Positions 35,874 through 44,349 of a stretch of DNA of 64,000 bases are shown one piece after another (position 1 is the stretch's first letter; each line of letters opens with the position of its first letter). The notes under the pieces are model-generated. The model had not been told where the DNA came from, did not search any database, and saw only the letters and a program-made list of their open reading frames with translations. The DNA lies in contig NZ_CP138918.1 in the NCBI RefSeq assembly GCF_047123305.1, positions 4,154,001 to 4,218,000 on the forward strand. Reading direction: 5' to 3'. The DNA comes from Thalassobius sp047123305. GTDB lineage: Bacteria > Pseudomonadota > Alphaproteobacteria > Rhodobacterales > Rhodobacteraceae. The translations under genes were made by a program, and so were the position numbers.

Positions 35874-37066
35874 ACCGCCTCCTCCTGCCGCACCGCACCG
35901 TGGGCTCTGGCATGGCGGATGATCCGCTCCACCGCATGGTCAAAAGCACTATCCTCAATGGTCAGCGCCACCCGCACCCAGTGGTGCAACCCGTCGCCAA
36001 AAGAGGTGCCGGGCATCACAGCAACGCCGTGATCCAGCAGGTCCCAGGCATAAGCCTCCCCTGCCATGCCGGTTGCCGTGGTCTCAATCAGGCAGAACAT
36101 CCCCGCCTCCGGCATCGCCACGTTCAGCGTGGTTGCGGCCGTGACCCTCTCGGCCAAGCGGCGCGCGCGGGCCTGAAAGCGACCGGTCATCTCTGCCGCC
36201 ACAGAGGAGCCATCGCGGATCGCCTTGGTGGTCATATCTGCGATGAAGGGCTGGTTGCCAAACAGCATGGTTTCCGACAGCGGCAATAGCGCCGCGCAAA
36301 ATGCCTCAGGCCCGACACACCAACCGGACCGGAACCCCGGCGCCGCATGGGATTTGGAGATTGAGGCGACCGAAACCACCCGATCCGCAATTTCAGGCAA
36401 TGCCAGGGGCGAGGTATAGGCAACACCGTCGAACACCAGCTCCTCATAGACCTCATCCGACAGGATCCAGAGGTCGTGGGCCATTGCCAGTTCCCCAATG
36501 GCCTGTAGATCCTGCTTTGTCAGGATCGCCCCCGTGGGATTGTGCGGTGAGGTCAGCAGGATCGCCCGACTGCGCGGGGTAATGCGGGCGGCGAGGTCTG
36601 CCGCCTGCATGCGAAACCCGTGTTCCGCCCTCAGCGGCACCGGCACCACCTCCGCGCCCGAGGCACGGATGACACCTTCGTAGGTGGCATACATCGGATC
36701 ACCGACCAGCACCTCATCCCCCGCCTCTGCCATTGCGGCAATACAGGCATAAAGCGCGGTCTGGGTGCCGGGGAAGGTCAGGAAATTCTCAGGGATAAAT
36801 CGACGCGGCCAACGCGCCGAGTAACGGGCGGCCAATGCGTCAAGCAATGCGGCCTCACCACGGCCATTGGAATAGGCCGTGCGACCCGCGTGCAGGGCGT
36901 CAACGGTGGCGGAAACCAGATCGGCGGGGACCGGCACGTCCGGTTCACCAATGGTCATTTCGATGATGTCTGACCCCTTGGCAATCCGCGCGCGGGCTTC
37001 GGAATAGACCGCCCATTTCGCGCCCCCAAGCCCAGCCAATCGCCGTGTCACATCCGCAAATCGCAT
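35870..37066 (-). CDS. aruH: Arginine-pyruvate transaminase-like aminotransferase
   Basis: A 398-residue fold-type I aminotransferase. IEMTIGEPDVPVP, DPMYATYEGVIRASGAEVVPVPLRAEHGFRMQ, TSPHNPTGA, LSDEVYEELVFDG and the PLP lysine at about 238 in SISKSHAAPGFRSGW are all present and track Pseudomonas AruH block by block. AruH moves the alpha-amino group of arginine to pyruvate. Start ATG at 37066; a TTG ten codons earlier is not credible. First gene of a two-gene operon with aruI. A strong promoter overlapped by a palindrome lies 40-70 bases upstream. Confidence 0.72.
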   Translation of the reverse strand: MRFADVTRRLAGLGGAKWAVYSEARARIAKGSDIIEMTIGEPDVPVPADLVSATVDALHAGRTAYSNGRGEAALLDALAARYSARWPRRFIPENFLTFPGTQTALYACIAAMAEAGDEVLVGDPMYATYEGVIRASGAEVVPVPLRAEHGFRMQAADLAARITPRSRAILLTSPHNPTGAILTKQDLQAIGELAMAHDLWILSDEVYEELVFDGVAYTSPLALPEIADRVVSVASISKSHAAPGFRSGWCVGPEAFCAALLPLSETMLFGNQPFIADMTTKAIRDGSSVAAEMTGRFQARARRLAERVTAATTLNVAMPEAGMFCLIETTATGMAGEAYAWDLLDHGVAVMPGTSFGDGLHHWVRVALTIEDSAFDHAVERIIRHARAHGAVRQEEAV

Positions 37067-37104
37067 CGGACCACATCCTCTTCTCAATCTTCGCAATTAC
37101 AATT

Positions 37105-37134
37105 GTTATACGTTCGTATAATTTTACATGTCAA
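37105..37134 (-). promoter_or_regulatory. Promoter of aruH-aruI with overlapping operator
   Basis: On the minus strand TTGACA (37134-37129) and TATAAC (37110-37105) are 18 bases apart, a near-consensus sigma-70 promoter. The palindrome TTATACG-TT-CGTATAA (37106-37121) covers the -10 element and part of the spacer, the usual place for a repressor site. The convergent TetR gene at 33644 is the natural candidate. Confidence 0.7.
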
Positions 37135-37175
37135 TCCTCCCCTCTCTCCGAAGCTCCTGTCGCAAAATACGGCCA

Positions 37176-37209
37176 CAAAAAACGGCCCCTCCCATGCGGG
37201 AGAGGCCGT
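37176..37209 (-). terminator. Terminator of the FabMG-family gene
   Basis: ACGGCC-CTCCC (37182-37193) pairs with GGGAG-GGCCGT (37198-37209) around ATGC. On the minus strand TTTTTTGTGG follows. Confidence 0.85.
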
Positions 37210-37232
37210 CAATCTAATCTTGTCTGGCGGGC

Positions 37233-38555
37233 TTAGCCGTTGGCGCGCAGCAGTACCTGAGCCACCATGTCGTGGTCCAGCCACAGAACCGGCCCACTGG
37301 GGGCGCTGGTTTCGGTGAAGATCAGCTCACCGGTCGCGCTCAGCACGTGCTGGCTCAACTCGTCCGAAATCAGCTCTTTGCGGTTCTCGTGCATCTCCAC
37401 AATCTCTTGCGAGGTGCCAACGGTTGCCTCAACCTGATCGGCGCTGTTCTGCATCGGCCAGGCAGGGAAGTTGTAGAAGCCCTGCATCAGTTCGGATTTC
37501 TGATAGTCGGAGACTTTGGTCAGAACGTCTTCCAGCTGAACACCGTCTTTCAACAGGTCCTGACAACGTTGCCACAGTGCATCGGCCCAAGCGCCGCCAC
37601 CTTCGGTTTTGAACGCAGTCAGCAGCGGCAGCAGCGACAGTTCGATACCGGCAAAGACATCCGACGAATTGGTGCGGATTTCGGGGCAGTTAAAGACGGT
37701 GGCCTTGATACCTTTGTCCCAAGCCGCTTTGGCGTGGTCTTCCAGACGCATCTTGGCGTAGCCCTGGGTGTAGCTGGTGTAGGTCTGCCACTGGTATTCG
37801 CCACCAATCAACACGCGGGTGCCGTGGTAGCCGTAAGCGGTGTAGCGCACTTCGCCACCTTCCGCTTCAATGCGGTTGCGGATCGCCGCCGAGGCGTCCA
37901 GCAAATGGCCAAAGCTGTTGGCCGTCACATCGTCAAAGTTCTGCAGGATCAGTTTGCCCAGATCGCTGTCCAACAGCGCCTGCGACGGCATGTGACGTTT
38001 GCCACGGCCTTTGTAGATGCGGTTGGCAATGGCCATGAACACTTTGGCGCGCGGGATACCACCGGCCATGGTGTGGGCGAAAAACACGTTTTTGCCAGCC
38101 GGGATCATCCCGTCCAGCTGGGCCATGATCTCGGCCAGTGCGGTTTTGAAACGCTCGGTGCCTGCCTCACGGCATTTCGCCAGATGATCCCAGTCCAGCT
38201 TGTGTTCCTGCCAGCCATCGATGGTCATCTCATTGACCAGATCGGTGGGGGTGGCGGTGCCTTCGGGCGCATCCATGTCAAAGCCCGCCATCAGCGGCAC
38301 ATTGATGATCTTGCCGCCCAGGTTCTCTTCGGCGGCTGCATGTTCTTCTGTGGTGAGAGCGCGCAGGCTGCCATCGTCCTCACGGCGGCCCACAGTGATC
38401 CCGATCACCGACATGCCAGCGGCCTTGGCCTGATCCAGCAGACCGGTCGCATAGCCGCGACCAAACAGTTCGCCGAACAGAACAAAGACGTCACCTTCGC
38501 GGAACAGAGTGTTCTCGCTCAGCGACTGAAGAGGAATCGAAGTGGTCATCATCAT
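37233..38555 (-). CDS. FabMG-family protein (enoyl-ACP reductase-like)
   Basis: A 440-residue protein. The N-terminal block FREGDVFVLFGELFGRGYATGLLDQAKAAGMSVIGITVGRR looks like an SDR-type Rossmann start with an altered glycine motif. Further blocks are NVFFAHTMAGGIPRAKVFM, TAYGYHGTRVLIGGEYQWQTYTSYTQGYAKMRLEDHA and NCPEIRTNSSDVFAGIELSLLPLL. I recall this pattern from the FabMG family, first noted as a triclosan-tolerant enoyl-ACP reductase from metagenomes. The physiological reaction is not certain. Three ATGs in a row open the frame; GGA lies before them, so 38552 or 38549 is also possible. Single gene. Confidence 0.6.
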   Translation of the reverse strand: MMMTTSIPLQSLSENTLFREGDVFVLFGELFGRGYATGLLDQAKAAGMSVIGITVGRREDDGSLRALTTEEHAAAEENLGGKIINVPLMAGFDMDAPEGTATPTDLVNEMTIDGWQEHKLDWDHLAKCREAGTERFKTALAEIMAQLDGMIPAGKNVFFAHTMAGGIPRAKVFMAIANRIYKGRGKRHMPSQALLDSDLGKLILQNFDDVTANSFGHLLDASAAIRNRIEAEGGEVRYTAYGYHGTRVLIGGEYQWQTYTSYTQGYAKMRLEDHAKAAWDKGIKATVFNCPEIRTNSSDVFAGIELSLLPLLTAFKTEGGGAWADALWQRCQDLLKDGVQLEDVLTKVSDYQKSELMQGFYNFPAWPMQNSADQVEATVGTSQEIVEMHENRKELISDELSQHVLSATGELIFTETSAPSGPVLWLDHDMVAQVLLRANG

Positions 38556-38795
38556 TTTCCAAATGGTTATTTTGAGATCGTTTTACCCAACTGCGGCGCA
38601 GGCCCCAAGGGGTTTCGCGGCTCTTTTAAGCGCAGCGGCCCGCAAAAGCACCTGCTGGCGGGCTTTGCGAGGGGAATTGTTGCCTCATTGCCCTGTTCAA
38701 AATCACCTGAGACCGACCGTGCAAAAGAAAACCCGCCTCGTGGCGATGGCTACGGAGACGGGGCAAACTCTTTAAACTGCGACGGAGATCAGGGG

Positions 38796-39440
38796 TCAGA
38801 TAAAACCGAAGTGCAGGTTCAAGGCGATGGCAATCAGCATCAGCCCCCCGGCCCAGGCCATGCCTTCGCGCAGCTGACGCCTCTGGTTGATCGCGCCGGC
38901 CATTTTTGACCCCATCAACACCACCAGCATATCTGACGGGATCGCCGTCAGCGGCACCAATGCGCCAAGGATCAGGAACTGCAATGCGACCGATCCATCG
39001 GCCTCTCCCATGGTGACAAAGGGCGGCAGAAATAGGGCAAAGAACAGCACCGTTTTCGGGTTCATCAGCTCCACCAGAACCCCCTGCCAGACAATGGCGC
39101 GGAACGGTTTCTGAGTGACCGCGCTGACCTCTAGGTCAGCCTGCGCCTCAGCGCGGGCGTCACGGATCATGCCGACCCCCAGCCAGATCAGATAGGCCGA
39201 CCCCAGATAGCGCAACGCAGGGACAATCCAGGTCACCTTCTCAAACAGCGCCGCCAGCCCAGCTGCGGTGGCCACAGCCAAGGCCATGCCTCCGAGCGCC
39301 AAACCAAAAGCCGATGCAAATCCTGCCGCACGGTCCTGACCAACCGTTCGTGAGAGGACATATAACATGGAAGGACCGGGCGTTGCGCTGAGGGCAAATC
39401 CAGCCAGAACAACGGCCAGAATGGTGTCAAATGGGGGCAT
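38796..39440 (-). CDS. LysE/RhtB-family exporter
   Basis: A 214-residue inner-membrane protein with five or six hydrophobic segments. It has the LysE family signature ATPGPSMLYVLSRTVGQDRAAGFASAFGLALGG at the N-terminus and NPKTVLFFALFLPPFV in the middle. These proteins export amino acids or homoserine lactones. Its ATG overlaps the stop of the upstream oxygenase gene by one base (TAATG), so the two are translated together and the exported compound may be the oxygenase product. Confidence 0.88.
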   Translation of the reverse strand: MPPFDTILAVVLAGFALSATPGPSMLYVLSRTVGQDRAAGFASAFGLALGGMALAVATAAGLAALFEKVTWIVPALRYLGSAYLIWLGVGMIRDARAEAQADLEVSAVTQKPFRAIVWQGVLVELMNPKTVLFFALFLPPFVTMGEADGSVALQFLILGALVPLTAIPSDMLVVLMGSKMAGAINQRRQLREGMAWAGGLMLIAIALNLHFGFI

Positions 39441-40507
39441 TATGCAGTGCTCTTATTAAATCTGTGCTCGAATGGGTTGTGGATTTCTTCCTCCACTCCA
39501 CCTATTAGCTTAGCCTTTGCAACTGCTGCGCGTAAATACGGAAAATCGCGCATGAGCATTCTTTCCAAATGGTCCCCTGCCTTGAACGGTTCATAAGCGG
39601 CGGGGCGTTCCTCGCTGACCAGCTGCGGGAAGGGTTCGATCAGCGCATCATGATTTGCGGCAATGAAATAGGGCATCGAGTAGCGTTCCGCACTGGAGTT
39701 GACCACCCGGTGCGGGGTCGACTTCAGGATGCCATTGCTCCAGGCCTCCAGCATGTCACCGATGTTGCAAACATAGACGTTGTGATCGACCGGCACGTCG
39801 ATCCAGCTGTCATCCTGCGCCAAAACCTGCAAGCCGGGGTTGCGTGTGTGCAAAAGGGTCAGACATTCGTAATCCGTATGCGCCCCCATGTTGACAGAGG
39901 CGTGATCCACCCGCTGCGATTTGCGCACGTAATGCAACAGACGCAGTTGCGAAATCGGCTTGTCCATCTGCGATGACATCGCCCCTTTGGGCAGCCCCAG
40001 ATGCATTTCCAAAGCGCTGGTGATTAGGCGGCCAAGGGTGGATATTTCGTGGTAATACTGCGCCACCACCGGCTTGAAGCCGGACAAGATCGGCCAGACA
40101 TTCGGCCCCAGCAACCGGTTGCCCGCCAGATAGTCGGGATCGTCCTTGGGCAGATCCACCCCCAGATCAAAGGCCTCATAGCTGCGGTTCACCTCATCGG
40201 CGTAATCGCCCTTTTCGCTGAACGGCACATAACCTCGATGATTGGTGCTGTCGCCAATGTAGTAAAGCCGTTTCTGGGCTTCGGGCAGCGTAAAGAAACG
40301 CGCCGCCTGGTGGTAGGTTTCCTCAATCAATGCGCGACTGATGCCGTGATCAGAGATCCGGAAGAACCCATAGGTCTGGGCGGCTTGCCCAAGCGCGTCG
40401 GCGACCTGTTGTTGCGCCGCCGGATCGTCTGAGCGCAGCGCAGCAACGCTGATCAGCGGCAGCTCCGGAGAGGCGCCTTGGGGTTCGGTTGTGTGGTGCG
40501 GTTGCAT
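39440..40507 (-). CDS. 2-oxoglutarate/Fe(II) oxygenase, isopenicillin N synthase-like
   Basis: A 355-residue non-haem iron oxygenase. The DIOX_N part (LPLISVAALRSDD...GFFRISDHGISRALIEETYHQAARFFTLPEAQKRLYYI) precedes the jelly-roll core. The iron-binding H-x-D is in MGAHTDYECLTLL and the distal His in STPHRVVNSSAERYSMPYF, where R-x-S binds 2-oxoglutarate. Substrate unknown. Start ATG at 40507 with GGAG nine bases upstream. Coupled to the LysE exporter gene. Confidence 0.85.
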   Translation of the reverse strand: MQPHHTTEPQGASPELPLISVAALRSDDPAAQQQVADALGQAAQTYGFFRISDHGISRALIEETYHQAARFFTLPEAQKRLYYIGDSTNHRGYVPFSEKGDYADEVNRSYEAFDLGVDLPKDDPDYLAGNRLLGPNVWPILSGFKPVVAQYYHEISTLGRLITSALEMHLGLPKGAMSSQMDKPISQLRLLHYVRKSQRVDHASVNMGAHTDYECLTLLHTRNPGLQVLAQDDSWIDVPVDHNVYVCNIGDMLEAWSNGILKSTPHRVVNSSAERYSMPYFIAANHDALIEPFPQLVSEERPAAYEPFKAGDHLERMLMRDFPYLRAAVAKAKLIGGVEEEIHNPFEHRFNKSTA

Positions 40508-40836
40508 GTGAATGCTCCAGTTGAGTAGTGACCGGAGCGAGAATCGCAGGAATTTGGGTTTATTTTATGAAATCAGAAGGGTTTGCGGCGCATTCTCGCC
40601 ACAAACAACTCTGTCTAAGCGGGAGTTGACACCTGTCAAACACCTATCACGCGCAGCCCTTCGCAAGGAAAACAACGGGGTTTTTCGGGGTAAATGCACC
40701 CGAGGGTGGTGCCTCTCGTCAATAAAATGACGAGCAGTGGTTTTCCTCTAAAACCTGGAAAACGCGGTTTGAAATGGGGCCGTTTCGCGGTTCTTCACGT
40801 TCAACGGCCCCGTTGTGGACACAATTCAAGCGGGTC
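40508..40836. other. 329-base intergenic region between pepT and the oxygenase gene
   Basis: No coding frame was found. An inverted repeat with nine-base arms GGGGCCGTT (40776-40784) and AACGGCCCC (40803-40811) lies 25 bases beyond the pepT stop; it lacks a U-tract. The interval also holds the oxygenase promoter on its left side, not resolved. Confidence 0.45.
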
Positions 40837-42078
40837 TTACCCGTTTTCGCCGGCCTTCTGTGCTAGGCTCAGGCAAACCTCGGTGGCCAGCGCCATATCC
40901 TGCACCGACACCCATTCCAGCGGGCCATGAATGTTTTGCATGCCGGTGAAGATATTTGGCGTTGGCACGCCAAATTCGGTCAGGCGCGATCCGTCGGTGC
41001 CGCCACGGATCGGAACCGAGAGCGGCTCTAGCCCATGGGCCCGACTTGCAGCCCGCCCCAGTTCCACCGGTGTCATGTCGTTTTCCAGCCAGTAGCGCAT
41101 GTTGCGGTATTGCGGCTGGATTTCGCAGGTGATCTCGGCGCGTGGTTCGGACAGCTGCAGGGCTTCGCAGGTCTTGCGCAGCAATTCCCCCTTGGCCGCC
41201 AACCCGTCCAGTTCGAAATCGCGCAGGATGAAATGCACCTTCATCTCGGACGACCCGCCAACCATGTCGGTGGCATGAATGAAGCCTTCGCGCTCATCGG
41301 TGGTTTCGGGCGTCATGGTGGCCTGTGGCAACGTCTGCACCAGTTTCGCCGCCAAATGGATGGCGTTCACCATCTTCTCTTTGGCGTAGCCCGGATGGAT
41401 CGACACGCCTTTGATGGTCACCAAGGCCCCATCCGCCGAGAAGCTCTCGTACTCGATTTCCCCAACTTTGCCGCCATCCAGCGTATAGGCAAAATCCGCT
41501 TTCATGTCGCGCGGCAGCTCTTGCCCCACACCACGGCCGATCTCTTCATCCGGGGTGAAGGCAATCCGCAGGGTCGGGTGTTTGATCTCAGGGTTTTGCA
41601 GCAGATGGCGCGCCATCGTCATAATGATCGCCACCCCCGCCTTGTCATCCGCCCCCAGCAGGGTCAGGCCTGAGGCGGTGATAATGTCATGGCCCTGCTT
41701 TTCCGCCAGATAGGGGAATTCAGACGGGGAAAGCACCAGTTCGGGATCATCGGGATAGGTGATGTCGCCACCGTTGTAGCCTTTGATCACTCGCGGTTTT
41801 ACATCGGTCGCGTTGAACTGCGGCGCGGTATCGACATGGGCCAGAAAGCCCACGGTTGGCCCGTCCACATTGCCCGGAATTGTGGCCAGAACCACCCCGT
41901 AATCGGTCAGTTCCACCTCAGCCGCGCCGATCTCTGCCAGTTCCTTTTCCAACAGCCGCAGCATGTCAAACTGGATTTCTGTGCTGGGTGCAGAGGGGCT
42001 GTCAGCGTCGCTTTGGCTGTCAATTGCCGCGTAGCGGACCAGCCGGTCCTCAAGTTCATCGGTAAATCTATCGCTCAT
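40837..42078 (-). CDS. pepT: Peptidase T (tripeptide aminopeptidase)
   Basis: A 413-residue M20-family metallopeptidase that releases N-terminal residues from tripeptides. Zinc-site segments are GFLAHVDTAPQFN (H, D), LLGADDKAGVAIIM (bridging D), TPDEEIGRGV (catalytic and ligand Glu), YTLDGGKVGEIEYE and NIFTGMQNIHGPLEWV (last His). Start at 42078: GGAGG lies five bases upstream; the preceding ATG is too close to it. Single gene downstream of the carnitine operon, 88 bases away. Confidence 0.93.
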   Translation of the reverse strand: MSDRFTDELEDRLVRYAAIDSQSDADSPSAPSTEIQFDMLRLLEKELAEIGAAEVELTDYGVVLATIPGNVDGPTVGFLAHVDTAPQFNATDVKPRVIKGYNGGDITYPDDPELVLSPSEFPYLAEKQGHDIITASGLTLLGADDKAGVAIIMTMARHLLQNPEIKHPTLRIAFTPDEEIGRGVGQELPRDMKADFAYTLDGGKVGEIEYESFSADGALVTIKGVSIHPGYAKEKMVNAIHLAAKLVQTLPQATMTPETTDEREGFIHATDMVGGSSEMKVHFILRDFELDGLAAKGELLRKTCEALQLSEPRAEITCEIQPQYRNMRYWLENDMTPVELGRAASRAHGLEPLSVPIRGGTDGSRLTEFGVPTPNIFTGMQNIHGPLEWVSVQDMALATEVCLSLAQKAGENG

Positions 42079-42166
42079 CATACCCTCCTGCGGTTCCTTA
42101 GGCAGAAAGGGGGCTGGCGGGGGGAAAGTCAAGCAACCCACCCCGCCACCTGTTCATGCCAAAACG

Positions 42167-43588
42167 CTACGGGCGCTGGCCGACAAAACGGCCCAGACCC
42201 TCGGGTTTCGGCAGAACCGCATGGGCCGCTGCAATCCGCACCAGAGCCTCTGCCACCTTGGGCGCAGGCGGGCAGGAGCGCCGCGTGTCCAGATCCACAT
42301 GCAGCAGCAGGGTCTCCACCGTAGCCACAAGGCCGCCGCCTGACAGTAAGTTGTGGAACAGATACAGCTTCTTGCCCTCACCATTGATCACTTGGGTTTC
42401 CACCTGCAGGCGCGCGCCTTCATGGGTTTCGTTCAGATAGCGCACGTGGCTTTCGGCGGTGAAATAGCTGAGGCCCGAGGCGATATAGTCCGCATCGGCG
42501 CCAATCATCACCATGAACTGATCCGTCGCCTTGGCGCCCGCCTCAAGATAATGCGCTTCATTCATGTGGCCGTTGTAATCGGTCCAGGTCTGCGGCACCT
42601 GAATGTCCAGTGTCACCGGCAGGTCTGCGATCTGCGGCACCTCCAGCGCAGCCTCATGCGCCGTGATGACGCCCCCTGCCCCGCTGCCCGATTGCTTCAG
42701 GCTGCGCATGATCCCAACCAGATTGTCGTCGCGCAGACGTTCCAGGTCACGGATCGACAGGTGGCCAGACTGCGCATCGGACTGCCCCGCGATCAGATCG
42801 ACCAATTCGTCGGTGAACTCCGGCACATCCATCAGTTTGGTCCAGGGCCATTCCAGCGCCGGGCCGAACTGCGCCATGAAATGCTTCATGCCCGCTTCGC
42901 CGCCTGCAATCCGATAGGTCTCGAACAGGCCCATCTGCGCCCAGCGCAGGCCAAAGCCCATGCGGATCGCCTCGTCAATTTCTTCGGTGGTGGCGATGCC
43001 GTCTTTGACCAGCCACAGCGCCTCGCGCCAGACGGCTTCCAGAAAACGGTCAGCGATATGGGCGTCGATTTCTTTACGGACAGTCAGCGGATATAGGCCT
43101 ACAGAACGCAGAATTTCAGCCGCGCGGTCACATTCATCGGGATCCCCTACCAGTTCGATCAGCGGCAACAGATAGACCGGATTAAACGGATGGGCGACAA
43201 TGGCACGCGCACCCTTCGCGTTCAGTTCAGACGGTTTGAAGCCCGAAGTGGAGGAGCCGATCACCGCCTCTGCCGGCGCCAGCGCCGTCAGATCTGCATG
43301 GATGCGATGTTTCAAATCCAACCGTTCCGGCACGCTTTCCTGCACCCAAGAAGCCCCTTCCAGCGCCGTGGCCAGATCATCGTGAAATGTCAGCGCACCC
43401 TCTGGTGGCAGAGGTTTGTCATAAAGCGCCGGGAGCGCCCGACGCGCATTGTCCAAAACCTCGCCAATTTTGCGCTCCACCTCAGGGTCGGGGTCAAAGA
43501 CCGCCGCATCCCAGCCATTCAGCAGAAACCGCGCCGCCCAGCCCCCGCCGATGACGCCGCCGCCAACAATCGCAGCCTTCTGTGTCAT
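42167..43588 (-). CDS. lcdH: L-carnitine 3-dehydrogenase fused to betainyl-CoA thioesterase
   Basis: A 473-residue two-domain protein. Residues 1-310 are a 3-hydroxyacyl-CoA dehydrogenase-type L-carnitine dehydrogenase: Rossmann GGGVIGGGWAARF at 8-20, SSTSGFKPSEL and the catalytic AHPFNPVYLLPLIE. From about 325 a hot-dog thioesterase follows (VPQTWTDYNGHMNEAHYLEAGAKATDQFM). The first oxidises carnitine to 3-dehydrocarnitine, the second releases glycine betaine from betainyl-CoA. Known carnitine loci carry these as separate genes or fused, as here. It overlaps the SDR gene by four bases (ATGA) and is the last gene of the operon. Confidence 0.88.
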   Translation of the reverse strand: MTQKAAIVGGGVIGGGWAARFLLNGWDAAVFDPDPEVERKIGEVLDNARRALPALYDKPLPPEGALTFHDDLATALEGASWVQESVPERLDLKHRIHADLTALAPAEAVIGSSTSGFKPSELNAKGARAIVAHPFNPVYLLPLIELVGDPDECDRAAEILRSVGLYPLTVRKEIDAHIADRFLEAVWREALWLVKDGIATTEEIDEAIRMGFGLRWAQMGLFETYRIAGGEAGMKHFMAQFGPALEWPWTKLMDVPEFTDELVDLIAGQSDAQSGHLSIRDLERLRDDNLVGIMRSLKQSGSGAGGVITAHEAALEVPQIADLPVTLDIQVPQTWTDYNGHMNEAHYLEAGAKATDQFMVMIGADADYIASGLSYFTAESHVRYLNETHEGARLQVETQVINGEGKKLYLFHNLLSGGGLVATVETLLLHVDLDTRRSCPPAPKVAEALVRIAAAHAVLPKPEGLGRFVGQRP

Positions 43589-44349
43589 TGAAACAATCCT
43601 TCTGTATGTCCGTCCACAGACAGCACTTGGCCTGAGATCTTGGACGCCGCAGGCGACGCCAGAAACACAGCCGTGTCTGCTATTTCACTGGGCTCCACCC
43701 AGGTTTTCATCGACGTGTTGGCCACATGGGTGGCGCGGACTTCTTCCGCGCTGAGGCCGCGTTGAGTGGCTTCGTTGGCAACAACCCAGTCCATGCGCGG
43801 CCCCTCGACCGAACCGGGGCAAAGGGCGTTCACCCGAACGCCTGAAGGGCCCAGCTCCATCGCCAGAGTTTTGGTCAGGCCAATCAAACCCCATTTCGCC
43901 GCCGCATAGGGGCTGCGCATCGGGTAGCCGAACAGACCCGCAGTGGATGAGGTGATGAGGATAACGCCACCGCGCTGCACCCGCATCGGCCCCGCCGCCC
44001 AGCGACAGATCAGGAAGGCCCCATCCAGATTGACCGAGAGACAGCGCTGCCAATCGGCATAGTCCAGTGTTTCAATCGGGCCAACGGGGCCACCCGTGCC
44101 CGCGTTGGCACACACCACATCGACGCCATTCCAACGCGCCTCCACCGCGGCCAAAAACGTTGCCATCTGCGTGGCCGAGGTGACGTCAGCCACTATCGCC
44201 AGACAACCGGGATGGGCGGTGGCAAAACGGCTGACAGCCTCCGGGTCGACATCGCAGACCGCAACCTCCGCCCCGTCTGCCAGAAACCGTTCGGCCAGCG
44301 CCAGACCAATGCCTGACGCCCCAGCCGTCACCACGACCCGCTGCGCCAT
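43585..44349 (-). CDS. SDR oxidoreductase of the carnitine operon
   Basis: A 254-residue classical short-chain dehydrogenase. NAD site VVVTAGASGIGLALA (TAG instead of TGG start), CANAGTGG, catalytic ITSS with Y-A-A-A-K, and CPGSVEGPRMDWV. The acidic residue after beta-strand 2 (CDVD) favours NAD over NADP. It is coupled on both sides (one-base overlap upstream, four-base overlap downstream). The L-enzyme is already present, so a role as D-carnitine dehydrogenase, known as an SDR in Agrobacterium, is plausible but not shown. Confidence 0.85.
   Translation of the reverse strand: MAQRVVVTAGASGIGLALAERFLADGAEVAVCDVDPEAVSRFATAHPGCLAIVADVTSATQMATFLAAVEARWNGVDVVCANAGTGGPVGPIETLDYADWQRCLSVNLDGAFLICRWAAGPMRVQRGGVILITSSTAGLFGYPMRSPYAAAKWGLIGLTKTLAMELGPSGVRVNALCPGSVEGPRMDWVVANEATQRGLSAEEVRATHVANTSMKTWVEPSEIADTAVFLASPAASKISGQVLSVDGHTEGLFQ

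Noticed and set aside
37272..38909. A 545-codon plus-strand frame over the FabMG-family gene
   Set aside because: It mirrors a gene that has family motifs and a proper terminator on the minus strand.
40776..40811. Intrinsic terminator of pepT
   Set aside because: The nine-base arms are perfect, but the loop is 18 bases and no U-tract follows, so only an inverted repeat is recorded.
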